From Comamonadaceae bacterium (GTDB lineage: Bacteria; Pseudomonadota; Gammaproteobacteria; Burkholderiales; Burkholderiaceae_C), in the NCBI GenBank assembly GCA_027488215.1, contig JAIYCB010000011.1, forward strand, positions 62,001-126,000: a stretch of 64,000 nt of DNA, in the 5' to 3' direction. The notes beneath the pieces were generated by a model, which ran no database searches, was not told the DNA's origin, and saw nothing but the letters and a program-made list of their open reading frames with translations. A program made the position numbers and the translations under genes. Below are positions 42,810 to 50,425 of the stretch, piece by piece. Every line of letters begins with the position of its first letter. The stretch's first letter is position 1.

Positions 42810-44119
42810 GCGGTGCCGCGTATCCCAAAACGGACTTCAGCCAAGAAGCCCCACCCACAAATGTGAGCTGGCGTGAAGCCCTGAAGTTCTGGTTCTGGCT
42901 GGGGTGCATGAGTTTTGGTGGCCCAGCTGGACAAATCGCGCTGATGCACGAAGAGCTGGTGGTGCGCCGCCGCTGGATTTCGGAAAAGCGCTACCTCCAT
43001 GCGCTGAACTACTGCATGCTGCTGCCTGGTCCTGAGGCGCAGCAACTGGCCACCTACATGGGCTGGCTGATGCACGGCACACGCGGTGGCATTGCCGCAG
43101 GCGCTTTGTTTGTGCTGCCGTCTTTGCTGCTGCTGATCGCCCTGAGCTGGGCCTACACCGCCTGGGGGCAACACCCCTGGGGGCAAGCATTGCTGTGGGG
43201 CCTCAAGCCCGCTGTCACTGCTCTCGTGCTGCATGCGGCGCACCGCCTGGCCCAGCGTACCTTGAAAGCCCGCTGGTTGTGGGTGCTCGCGGTGTTTTCA
43301 CTGCTGGGCATGCTCTGGGGCCTGCCTTTTGCATTGATCATTGCGGGCGCAGCGGCCGTGGGCTTTTACATGTCGCGGCAGTCCTTCGTTGGCATTCAAG
43401 CTGAACTGGAAGACGACTCCCCCGCCCCCAGGCACACCCAATTCAGCCCTAAACGCCTGCTGCGCGCCTTGGCCTTGGGCGTGGGATTGTGGGCAACGGG
43501 TCTGGGCTTGATCGCACTGGTGTTCGGGTCAAACCATACCCTCACCGTCATGGCAGGATTCTTCACGCAAGCGGCCTTGCTGACCTTTGGTGGTGCCTAC
43601 GCGGTGCTGCCGTTTGTAACGCAAGCGGCCGTAGGTCAGTATGGCTGGCTGACGGCGGCGCAAATGATGGATGGCCTGGCCCTGGGGGAGACCACGCCGG
43701 GACCGTTGATCATGGTGGTGGCGTTTGTGGGCTTTTTGGGTGGACACAGTCAGGCCTTGTTGGGCCACCCTGTGCTCGGCGGCATCGTGGCGGCCTGCGT
43801 GGTGACCTGGTTCACCTTCCTGCCCTCCTTTGTGTTCATTTTGGCGGGCGGCCCCTGGGTGGAATCCACACGCCGCATGCCCTCACTGGAGGGACCGATG
43901 CAGGGCATCATGGCCGCTGTGATCGGTGTGATCGTGTACTTGGCAGGTGTATTTGCACGCCAGACCTGGCTGCCCGGAGGCTGGCACATGCTGCCCGATC
44001 TGGGCGCATTGGCGCTCACGCTGCTGGCCACCTGGCTGCTGATTCGCCAGCAGCTGAGTGTGTTCAAACTGCTGGGTCTGTGCACGGCGCTGGGGCTGGT
44101 GTGGCAGCTGCTGGTTTGA
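42806..44119 (+). CDS. chrA: Chromate transporter ChrA (full-length, two-domain)
   Basis: This 437-residue inner-membrane protein with about 12 helices consists of two homologous CHR domains and expels chromate. Domain 1 carries FWFWLGCMSFGGPAGQIALMHEELV and LPGPEAQQLATYMGW; domain 2 carries FFTQAALLTFGGAYAVLPFVTQAAVGQYGWL and GETTPGPLIMVVAFVGFLGG. The order and lengths match long-chain CHR proteins. No chrB regulator is adjacent. Confidence 0.95.
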   Translation: MSGAAYPKTDFSQEAPPTNVSWREALKFWFWLGCMSFGGPAGQIALMHEELVVRRRWISEKRYLHALNYCMLLPGPEAQQLATYMGWLMHGTRGGIAAGALFVLPSLLLLIALSWAYTAWGQHPWGQALLWGLKPAVTALVLHAAHRLAQRTLKARWLWVLAVFSLLGMLWGLPFALIIAGAAAVGFYMSRQSFVGIQAELEDDSPAPRHTQFSPKRLLRALALGVGLWATGLGLIALVFGSNHTLTVMAGFFTQAALLTFGGAYAVLPFVTQAAVGQYGWLTAAQMMDGLALGETTPGPLIMVVAFVGFLGGHSQALLGHPVLGGIVAACVVTWFTFLPSFVFILAGGPWVESTRRMPSLEGPMQGIMAAVIGVIVYLAGVFARQTWLPGGWHMLPDLGALALTLLATWLLIRQQLSVFKLLGLCTALGLVWQLLV

Positions 44120-44151
44120 AAACTTGGCTGCCACAACGCCCACGCTGCGCC

Positions 44152-44628
44152 TCACTTTTTGGGATAGAGGTCCGGGTACAGATCCTTGAGCAGGCAGCCG
44201 CTTTCATCAGGGGCGGGCATGTTTCCGGTCCGTATGGCCTCGGCCAGTTCGGCGCGCACCTGCTCCCGTGTTTTGCAAGGCACAACAGGTTTGGGGGGGT
44301 ACGCCGAAGGGTTGATTTCGTTGAGCATGCAACCACTGTCGTCATAGGCTGGCATGTTCCCGGTGCGCTTGGCTTCCTCGAGCTCTGCTCGGACCTGCTC
44401 ACGTGTTTTGCAGGGCACAACTGGTTTGGGAGGGTACGCCGAGGGATTGACCTCATTGAGCATGCGCCCGGAGTCGTCACCGGCGGGCATGTTGCCCAAG
44501 CGAATCGCCTCCATCAACTCGGCACGCACCTGTTCACGTGTTTTGGGTCCGCCCGGGTCTTGCGCCAAGGCATGGCCTGCAGACAGTACCAGCACAGCAA
44601 GGGTCAGGGCCGACAAGGTATTTCGCAT
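44152..44628 (-). CDS. Secreted DUF4148-like protein with three 45-residue repeats
   Basis: This is a 158-residue exported protein. The signal peptide ends AGHALAQ. The mature part is three tandem copies, residues about 29-73, 74-118 and 119-158, each beginning KTREQVRAEL and containing GNMPA, (D/E)SG and an LNExNPSAYPPK-like tail. TREQVRAEL near a signal peptide is the DUF4148 signature common in Burkholderiales, where a single copy is usual. A conserved Cys ends units one and two (PVVPC), and another lies inside units two and three (SGC). Function is unknown. It is convergent with chrA. Confidence 0.82.
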   Translation of the reverse strand: MRNTLSALTLAVLVLSAGHALAQDPGGPKTREQVRAELMEAIRLGNMPAGDDSGRMLNEVNPSAYPPKPVVPCKTREQVRAELEEAKRTGNMPAYDDSGCMLNEINPSAYPPKPVVPCKTREQVRAELAEAIRTGNMPAPDESGCLLKDLYPDLYPKK

Positions 44629-44776
44629 AGGGATTCCTTTCAAAGTGGGTCAAAGCGCCAGTCCTGGCTCCGTCAAACGCGACAGATTCACCATTCAACC
44701 AGCGTCGCCACCAATTTAAAAAAACCACGCAACCGCGTCTGTGCGTTAATTCACACCCACAACGCCTACCCACACC

Positions 44777-45115
44777 ATGACCGAAGAATTCCAGATCCAC
44801 ATCCCCATCTCCTTCATGGCGATCTACACACCACCCGGAAAAATCAAGCCCACTCTGGGCATGCGCGACCTGGCTGCGCGCTACGAGTTGTGCGAAGACC
44901 TGGCCAACCTGCTGACAGAAAAAGCTGCCAACATGCAGTTCACCTTGGGCATTACTGAAGAGCTGGTGCTGGCGCAATGCGAAGCCGGTTTGCTGGCCGA
45001 ACCGGTCGTAGTCAGCCCCCAGGAAGCGCGTTGGGTGGTGTGCCGCCTCGCCGAGCTGCTGCAGTGGCCCATGAACCAACTCTTGCAAGCGCCCGCGCCA
45101 AGCCAGCCGAATTGA
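44777..45115 (+). CDS. Uncharacterised small cytoplasmic protein
   Basis: This 112-residue protein has no signal peptide or membrane helix. Predicted helical content is high (MRDLAARYELCEDLANLLTEKAANMQFTLGITEELVLAQCEAGL, PQEARWVVCRLAELLQWPM). Similar short proteins in Comamonadaceae are, as I recall, sometimes labelled ATPase with chaperone activity, but no ATP-binding motif is visible here. It precedes the MATE transporter by 7 bases, so the two are probably co-transcribed. Confidence 0.68.
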   Translation: MTEEFQIHIPISFMAIYTPPGKIKPTLGMRDLAARYELCEDLANLLTEKAANMQFTLGITEELVLAQCEAGLLAEPVVVSPQEARWVVCRLAELLQWPMNQLLQAPAPSQPN

Positions 45116-45122
45116 TCCTCCC

Positions 45123-46484
45123 ATGAGCACATCCGATTTGCACAGGCTACTGACAGCCCCCATCTTGCCCACCTTGCTGCGTCTGGCTGCTCCCAATGTG
45201 CTGGCCATGGTGATGACGGTGCTGGTGGGTATTGCCGAGACCTATTACGTGGGCCGCTTGGGCACCACGCCCCTGGCAGCCATGGCGCTGGTATTTCCGT
45301 TTGCCATGCTCACCCAAATGATGTCGGCCGGGGCCATGGGTGGGGGGGTGTCTGCGGCCATCAGCCGGGCCTTGGGCGCATCGGACCTGGTGCGTGCGCA
45401 CAGCTTGGTGCAACACGCCTTGCTGATTGGCCTGGGCGCAGGCCTGCTCTACAGTGCTCTTTTTTTGGTATGGGGCCCTGACTTTTACGCACTGCTGGGC
45501 GGACGCGGAGCGGTGCAGGAACAGGCGGTGCAATACGGACAGGTGCTGTTTGCAGGGGCCGTGCTGGTCTGGTTGCTCAACACGCTGGCCTCCATTGTTC
45601 GGGGCACAGGCAATATGCGTGCGCCCTCGTTGGCGCTGGTGGTCACAGCGCTCTTGCAAATCGTGATGGGCGGTGTGCTTTCGATGGGTGCAGGACCGGT
45701 TCCGAGCATGGGCATGGTGGGGGTGGCACTGGGTCACATCCTGGCCACGGCGGCGGGCGTGATGTATTTCTTGTGGTACTTGATTCGCAGCCGAGGGCGC
45801 TTGACACTGCACCTGCAAGGCTTTGCATTGCAGCGCACATTGTTTGCAGACATCTTGCGGGTCGGCGCCGTGGCCTGCTTGTCCCCTGTGCAATCGGTGC
45901 TGGCGATCTTGGTTTTTACTGGCTTGCTGGCTCAACTGGGCACTGAGGCGCTGGCCGGATATGGCATTGGACAGCGGCTGGAGTTTTTGCTGATCCCCAT
46001 CGCCTTTGGCGTGGGCATGGCCGCCGTGCCCATGGTGGGCATGGCCATGGGGGCGAAACAGGTGGCGCGTGCGCGGCACGTGGCTTGGGTAGCCGCTGGT
46101 GTGTCGGCGATCAACCTGGGGTTGATCGGCGCGGTGGTGACCGTGGCGCCCGATGTGTGGGCACGACTGTTCACCCAAGAAGAGGCCGTGCTGGCCTATG
46201 CACGGCAATACCTGGTGACGGCAGGCCCAGCCTTTCCCTTCTTTGGCCTGGGCCTCACCTTGTACTTCGCATCGCAAGGTGCCGGACAGGTCATTGGCCC
46301 GGTACTGGCGGGTACGGTACGGCTGGTGCTGGTGGCGGGCGCAGGCTGGTGGTTGGCGCAACACCAGGGAACGGCGGACGACTTTTATGTGCTGGTGGCG
46401 TGGGCCATGGTGCTGTATGGCTTGGTCACAGCTGCGGCTGTGGCCTTCACGCCTTGGAAGGCTTCGGTGAGGCGCACTCAGTGA
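45123..46484 (+). CDS. MATE-family multidrug/metabolite efflux transporter
   Basis: This 453-residue inner-membrane antiporter has 12 helices in two halves. VLVGIAETYYVGRLGTTPLAAMALVFPFAMLTQMMSAGAMGGGVSAAISRALGA is the family N-terminus, and the second half has GIGQRLEFLLIPIAFGVGMAAVPMVGMAMGAKQ. Na+ or H+ coupled export of cationic drugs is typical, but the substrate is not predictable. It is convergent with flgN, 45 bases away. Confidence 0.94.
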   Translation: MSTSDLHRLLTAPILPTLLRLAAPNVLAMVMTVLVGIAETYYVGRLGTTPLAAMALVFPFAMLTQMMSAGAMGGGVSAAISRALGASDLVRAHSLVQHALLIGLGAGLLYSALFLVWGPDFYALLGGRGAVQEQAVQYGQVLFAGAVLVWLLNTLASIVRGTGNMRAPSLALVVTALLQIVMGGVLSMGAGPVPSMGMVGVALGHILATAAGVMYFLWYLIRSRGRLTLHLQGFALQRTLFADILRVGAVACLSPVQSVLAILVFTGLLAQLGTEALAGYGIGQRLEFLLIPIAFGVGMAAVPMVGMAMGAKQVARARHVAWVAAGVSAINLGLIGAVVTVAPDVWARLFTQEEAVLAYARQYLVTAGPAFPFFGLGLTLYFASQGAGQVIGPVLAGTVRLVLVAGAGWWLAQHQGTADDFYVLVAWAMVLYGLVTAAAVAFTPWKASVRRTQ

Positions 46485-46529
46485 TTCATGAATGGACGCC
46501 TCAGCAAGTCAACCCACAAGGGGGAAAAC

Positions 46530-46967
46530 TCAGGCATCCAAAAAGGGGCTGACACTGCGGCGTCGGGAAACTTGACCGAGCCGGTCATAAAGGTCAACGG
46601 TGGCCGTCGATTCGCCTTGAAGGGCTTGCAGTGCCCCCTTGACGGCTTGCAGCTGCCGTTGGAGCAGCTGAATATTGCGCAAATGGTCCTGTTTGCACTG
46701 CTGCAGGTCAGCCTGCAAGTTTTGCCACAACACTGGAACCGTGTCTTGACCTGCAACCCATTGGGCAACTTGCGACAGTCGCTGCAAAACTGCGATTCTT
46801 TCTTCCTGCAATGCCTCAAAGCCCGCCATGTCGCGAGCTTTCAATACCTCGAATTCCAGCATCAGCAAATGCGCAAGACGTGCCGTGTCGGTCGGCGCGT
46901 GGGCGAGCAGCGCTTCTAACGTGCCGTTCGGTTGGGACGGCTCAGGCGTCGGAGAGTTGGGACTCAT
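46530..46967 (-). CDS. flgN: Flagellar export chaperone FlgN
   Basis: This 145-residue, highly helical cytoplasmic chaperone delivers the hook-filament junction proteins FlgK and FlgL to the flagellar export gate. The coiled-coil segment HLLMLEFEVLKARDMAGFEALQEERIAVLQRLSQVAQW and C-terminal NIQLLQRQLQAVKGALQALQ fit the family. It follows flgM by 7 bases and shares its sigma-28 promoter. Both clients (FlgK, FlgL) are encoded at 57.6-61 kb. Confidence 0.85.
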   Translation of the reverse strand: MSPNSPTPEPSQPNGTLEALLAHAPTDTARLAHLLMLEFEVLKARDMAGFEALQEERIAVLQRLSQVAQWVAGQDTVPVLWQNLQADLQQCKQDHLRNIQLLQRQLQAVKGALQALQGESTATVDLYDRLGQVSRRRSVSPFLDA

Positions 46968-46974
46968 GCCCGAA

Positions 46975-47277
46975 TCAGCCCTTGATCATTTTTTCAATGG
47001 CCACGAAGTTTTCGGCGATGCGGCGCGAATCCAAGGGGTATTGACCCTGTTGGATGGCCACTTTGATGGCCTCCACCTTGGCACGGTCGAATTCAGGCTC
47101 TTGCATGGCTTTTTGCGCAACTGCGCTCAGTTTGACTTCGTCGGCTTGGGGCGACTGCACCTTGGTCAGGCCTTCCGGCCCAGCATCAGAGGCGCGCTCC
47201 TGGGCCTTCGAGGACACTTGGCGGCTGGCCGAGTCCATTTGGGCCACCCGGCGAAAACTAGAGATGGGATCGGTCAT
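46975..47277 (-). CDS. flgM: Negative regulator of flagellin synthesis (anti-sigma-28)
   Basis: This 100-residue intrinsically disordered protein binds sigma-28 (FliA) until exported through the finished hook. The C-terminal binding region is recognisable: DEVKLSAVAQKAMQEPEFDRAKVEAIKVAIQQGQYPLDSRRIAENFVAIEKMI. The N-terminus is polar, as needed for export. It lies between flgA and flgN on the minus strand, with its own sigma-28 promoter. Confidence 0.93.
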   Translation of the reverse strand: MTDPISSFRRVAQMDSASRQVSSKAQERASDAGPEGLTKVQSPQADEVKLSAVAQKAMQEPEFDRAKVEAIKVAIQQGQYPLDSRRIAENFVAIEKMIKG

Positions 47278-47331
47278 GAAGGTTCTCTTTTCTGGTTTCT
47301 TTTTATGGAGCTGAAACCTCGCTCGTAATCA

Positions 47332-47358
47332 GAATCGACCTCAGATTCTAGAACTTGA
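47332..47358 (-). promoter_or_regulatory. Sigma-28 promoter of flgM-flgN
   Basis: On the minus strand TCAAGTTC, then 11 bases, then GTCGATTC, against the enterobacterial consensus TAAAGTTT-N11-GCCGATAA. The -10 octamer is identical to that of fliC here. It lies about 55 bases upstream of flgM. Confidence 0.8.
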
Positions 47359-47400
47359 GCCCCATGCGTGTTTTTTTATTGAATTTCAATATGTGAAATT

Positions 47401-48174
47401 TCAAAGGCCTTGAACCTGATTGGGCCCTTTGACAAGTCCCGTCAGCATACGCCCGGAATCGCGGTTTTTGAGCTTGATTTGCTCACCATAGCGACCGTCT
47501 TGCTGAGCTTCAACACGGGCTGAAATCTGAAAACCCTGGGCTTGGCCGATCGACATCAGCACCATCTGACCCCTTTTGACCAGCAAAGTGGGCCGAATGT
47601 CCTGACTGCGCAGCGGGGTATCGGGGCGCACGTCTCGCACCACCTCACTGTGCAAAATTTGTGAAACCTGCTCCAGCACATTGACGGGCATACCGGGTGT
47701 ATCGACCTCGGCCAGCCGAACATGAGCCTCCGTCAAGATCATGCCGCGCTGCAGGGGAACAGCCGCAACCAGCACCTGTCGCTTTTCAACCTCAGCCGTT
47801 TCGACCTTGGCTTGGGCAGAGCTTGCCGCCACGCGCCCTGTGACTGAGACCCGCACAAACAGCTGCCAGGTCGGTTGGGCGCATCGGACACGGATGGTCT
47901 CGGTGCTGGCAAAGGGCAGATCCATGGCCAGAGGACTGGAGCAAGCCTTGACCTGCAGGCGCGGGTCCAAAGGAGCGAGTACCACCGACTCGGCCGGGAC
48001 CGATTGGGTTTGCACCACCCAATCCACCACCGACTTTTGCAGCGTTGCACTGGGTGAAGCTGGCACCACAGCCCAGGCTGACCCACTGCACAAAAAGAAA
48101 ACCGCCCCGAACCAAAGGCCACGAACCGTGACTGGATCCAGAAGTCGGCACAGCATTTGCATGGAAGGTTTCAT
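47401..48174 (-). CDS. flgA: Flagellar P-ring assembly chaperone FlgA
   Basis: This 257-residue periplasmic protein assists FlgI polymerisation into the P ring. The Sec signal (LWFGAVFFLCSGSAWA) begins after about 20 residues. The SAF domain follows VAAVPLQRGMILTEAHVRLAEVDTPGMPVNV, with later LVKRGQMVLMSIGQAQGFQISARVEAQQDGRYGEQIKLKN, the conserved FlgA C-terminus. ATG 48174 is used in place of an upstream in-frame ATG. It is divergent from the transglycosylase-like gene. Confidence 0.93.
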   Translation of the reverse strand: MKPSMQMLCRLLDPVTVRGLWFGAVFFLCSGSAWAVVPASPSATLQKSVVDWVVQTQSVPAESVVLAPLDPRLQVKACSSPLAMDLPFASTETIRVRCAQPTWQLFVRVSVTGRVAASSAQAKVETAEVEKRQVLVAAVPLQRGMILTEAHVRLAEVDTPGMPVNVLEQVSQILHSEVVRDVRPDTPLRSQDIRPTLLVKRGQMVLMSIGQAQGFQISARVEAQQDGRYGEQIKLKNRDSGRMLTGLVKGPNQVQGL

Positions 48175-48216
48175 AAGTGTGGAAGTTTTGACAGTGATCA
48201 ACATTTCCAACGATTA

Positions 48217-48233
48217 AGCAAAAACGAGACCAG
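48217..48233 (-). promoter_or_regulatory. Possible sigma-54 promoter of flgA
   Basis: The minus strand reads CTGGTCTCGTTTTTGCT: the invariant GG and GC are present with the correct 10-base spacing and TTGC is exact, but the CACG part is lost. It lies about 45 bases before flgA. This is a weak match compared with the flgB promoter. Confidence 0.4.
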
Positions 48234-48257
48234 CCTTCAGACATCCATGCAACCGAC

Positions 48258-49385
48258 ATGAGCAACCTGTTGCCCCCTTTGCCCAGCTTGCCTGCGCTGA
48301 GCCCCCCTGCCCCAACGGGTGGTGGTGCACTGCTGCCCGCGCCGGATCGCTCAGGAGCCTTCGGGCAGGTGCTGGCCGATGTGTCACACCGCGGGGGCAT
48401 GGTCCAAGCGCAGGACGGTGACACCTTGATTGGTCTGGTCAAGGCACATTACCGGCAAAACCATCAACCGATTACCGAGCAGCAGGCCATGCGCCTGGCC
48501 CACCAAGTGGCTGCCCGCAACCAGATTGACAATCCGGACCTGATCCTGACGGGTCAAAAAATCGATTTCTCCAGTTTGCGCATGCCCGCTCTGGCCCGGG
48601 GTGAAGCCCCCGGCCCTCTGGATCTGCATCCGCGCAGCGCGCAATTGGTAGCGAAACTGGCAAACGCCACAGCTTTGACCACCAATGCTTTGGCCAGCCG
48701 CCCGACCGCATGGGCCAGCAGCACTGGCGCCTCCGGGCAACATCCAATCCTGGACAAAACATTGGAGCGCGCCATCCAAAAGGGTTTTGTGCACGCCTCA
48801 GAAGCCCCTGCGGTCAAGGACAAGATCCTGGCCCTGGCCGATCGCTACAACTTCCAACCCGACGACTTTGCCCGCCTGAGTCTGATGGAAAGCGGCGGCA
48901 TGAACCCCCAAGCCAGCAATGGCAACTGCCACGGGATCATTCAGTTTTGCGATGGACCCAACCGGGGCGCCGCCTCTGTGGGCTTCAAAGACAACCCTCG
49001 GGCTATTTTGGGCATGGGTTTGCTGCAGCAATTGGACCTGGTGGACCGTTATTTCTCGCAAGCCGGTCTGCGCGTCAAAGGTCCCCCCATCGGACTGGAT
49101 GATTTGTACCTGACGGTGCTGACCCCTGCTGCAAGGCAAGAAACACGGCCAGACGCGCCACTGCCCATTGCCGGGCCGCAAGCTCGATACCTGCATGTGG
49201 GACAGGACACCCGCGCACCCATCACACGCAACTCCATCCTCGCTGGCTTGCACACCTTGACCAACGCCATATTGCCCCAGACCGTTCGTGCTGCTGCTGC
49301 GCCTGTGATTGGCGCCCTGGGCAAAGGCGGTGTCACCCGCCTGTATGACGAAGTGGCCGGCACACTGCCTGCGACCTTGCGCTGA
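48258..49385 (+). CDS. LysM plus lytic-transglycosylase-like protein, candidate flagellar peptidoglycan hydrolase
   Basis: This 375-residue protein lies between flgA and flgB. Residues about 48-105 are LysM-like (VQAQDGDTLIGLVKAHY...RNQIDNPDLILTGQKIDF). After an Ala-rich linker, residues about 175-340 resemble an SLT transglycosylase: ILALADRYNFQPDDFARLSLMESGGMNPQASNG gives Glu-Ser-Gly with the catalytic Glu, followed by GIIQFC. There is no Sec signal (MSNLLPPLPSLPALSPPAP), so export through the flagellar type III system is plausible, as for FlgJ. FlgJ at 57141 lacks a muramidase domain, making this the likely enzyme that opens the cell wall for the rod. The role is inferred. Confidence 0.72.
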   Translation: MSNLLPPLPSLPALSPPAPTGGGALLPAPDRSGAFGQVLADVSHRGGMVQAQDGDTLIGLVKAHYRQNHQPITEQQAMRLAHQVAARNQIDNPDLILTGQKIDFSSLRMPALARGEAPGPLDLHPRSAQLVAKLANATALTTNALASRPTAWASSTGASGQHPILDKTLERAIQKGFVHASEAPAVKDKILALADRYNFQPDDFARLSLMESGGMNPQASNGNCHGIIQFCDGPNRGAASVGFKDNPRAILGMGLLQQLDLVDRYFSQAGLRVKGPPIGLDDLYLTVLTPAARQETRPDAPLPIAGPQARYLHVGQDTRAPITRNSILAGLHTLTNAILPQTVRAAAAPVIGALGKGGVTRLYDEVAGTLPATLR

Positions 49386-49389
49386 GCAG

Positions 49390-49448
49390 CGGCAATTCTT
49401 GGCCGCAGGGCTTTGCCGCTGACGGCAAATTGCCGCTCGCGGCGGCAA
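49390..49448. promoter_or_regulatory. Array of five alternating CGGCAA/TTGCCG half-sites (putative activator enhancer)
   Basis: Half-sites lie at 49390 (CGGCAA), 49413 (TTGCCG), 49423 (CGGCAA), 49430 (TTGCCG) and 49443 (CGGCAA), each 6 bases with alternating orientation. The array ends 38 bases upstream of a perfect sigma-54 promoter, where an NtrC-type activator (FlrC/FleR/FlbD class) would bind. The pair at 49413-49428 could also form a hairpin after the preceding stop codon. Confidence 0.65.
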
Positions 49449-49485
49449 GGGGTCATCGGTCTAGTCCCAAAGACAACAAATCCCC

Positions 49486-49502
49486 TTGGCACGGCTTTTG
49501 CA
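49486..49502 (+). promoter_or_regulatory. Sigma-54 promoter of the flgB operon
   Basis: TTGGCACGGCTTTTGCA matches the consensus YTGGCACGRNNNTTGCW at every defined position. The -24 GG is at 49488-49489 and the -12 GC at 49500-49501, so the start of transcription should be near 49513, leaving an 80-base leader before flgB. Confidence 0.92.
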
Positions 49503-49593
49503 GATATCGACCACAAGCTGCTCAACTTGAGCGCCCCCCTCGTCAAAAAATTGACGAACCCTGTCCATCGAACCCACGACCCCAGGAGTCCAG

Positions 49594-49983
49594 ATGAATT
49601 TGTTGAACCAAGCACTCGGTGTGCACGAACAAGCTTTGCAAGTCAAAAGCCGCCGCCTTGAAGTGTTGGCACAAAACATCGCCAACGCTGATACGCCCAA
49701 CTACAAAGCGCGGGACATCGACTTCAAGACCGTGATGAAAGAGACCCAATTCAAGGACAACGCCATGCAGGCTACGAACCATGGCCACTTTGCCGAGGGC
49801 CAGGGGCTCGATGCCGATGGCATGCGTTACCGCGTCCCTTTCAACACCGCCTTTGACGGCAACACCGTTGAAATGAGTGTGGAACAAGCCCAGTACGGTA
49901 AAGCCGCCGCGGACTACCAGGCCACGCTGAACTTTCTGGAAAGCCGCGTGAGCAGCGTGCGCAAAGCGCTCCGAGGAGATTGA
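49594..49983 (+). CDS. flgB: Flagellar basal-body rod protein FlgB
   Basis: This 129-residue proximal-rod protein is exported by the flagellar type III system. NLLNQALGVHEQALQVKSRRLEVLAQNIANADTPNYKARDIDFKTVM contains the rod-family ANxxTPxYK signature, and the C-terminus VEMSVEQAQYGKAAADYQATLNFL is characteristic. It is the first gene behind the sigma-54 promoter. Confidence 0.96.
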   Translation: MNLLNQALGVHEQALQVKSRRLEVLAQNIANADTPNYKARDIDFKTVMKETQFKDNAMQATNHGHFAEGQGLDADGMRYRVPFNTAFDGNTVEMSVEQAQYGKAAADYQATLNFLESRVSSVRKALRGD

Positions 49984-49985
49984 TC

Positions 49986-50411
49986 ATGGCAATGGACAAT
50001 ATTTTCGGTATTGCCGGCTCGGCGCTCAACGCCCAACTGACCCGCATGAACGCCACCGCATCTAACCTGGCCAACGCAGGCACAGTCTCCACCTCGGAAC
50101 AAGACGCTTTTCGTGCCAAGCGCCCGGTGTTCAAAGCCTTGATGGACTCGCAGATGACGCACAACGGCGCCCCCTATGTGGGTGGAGTGAAGGTCGACCG
50201 CATGGCCGATGACGCCGCACCGCCACGCCGTGTGTCCGACCCCAACAACCCCCTGGCCGACAAGGATGGTTACGTCTACCAAACCAACGTGAGTGAGGTC
50301 ACCGAGATGGTCGAGATGATGGCCGCTGCGCGTTCCTACCAAAACAACGTCGAAGTGATCAATACGGCGCGTCAACTGATGATGCGCACGCTGGACATCT
50401 CCAAGGCGTGA
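49986..50411 (+). CDS. flgC: Flagellar basal-body rod protein FlgC
   Basis: This is a 141-residue proximal-rod subunit. MDNIFGIAGSALNAQLTRMNATASNLANAGTVSTSEQDAFRAKRPVF is the FlgC N-terminus, and GYVYQTNVSEVTEMVEMMAAARSYQNNVEVINTARQLMMRTL the C-terminus. It begins 2 bases after flgB. Confidence 0.96.
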   Translation: MAMDNIFGIAGSALNAQLTRMNATASNLANAGTVSTSEQDAFRAKRPVFKALMDSQMTHNGAPYVGGVKVDRMADDAAPPRRVSDPNNPLADKDGYVYQTNVSEVTEMVEMMAAARSYQNNVEVINTARQLMMRTLDISKA

Positions 50412-50425
50412 CTGGAAAGCACATC

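Noticed and set aside
43489-44958. 489-codon plus-strand frame overlapping chrA and the intergenic repeats-protein gene
   Set aside because: Out-of-frame with chrA and antisense to the secreted repeat protein; the repeats in it are an echo of that gene.
49413-49428. TTGCCG-CTGA-CGGCAA hairpin as a rho-independent terminator of the transglycosylase gene
   Set aside because: No T-run follows, and the same half-sites recur five times before a sigma-54 promoter, so a binding array is the better explanation, although a dual role is not excluded.
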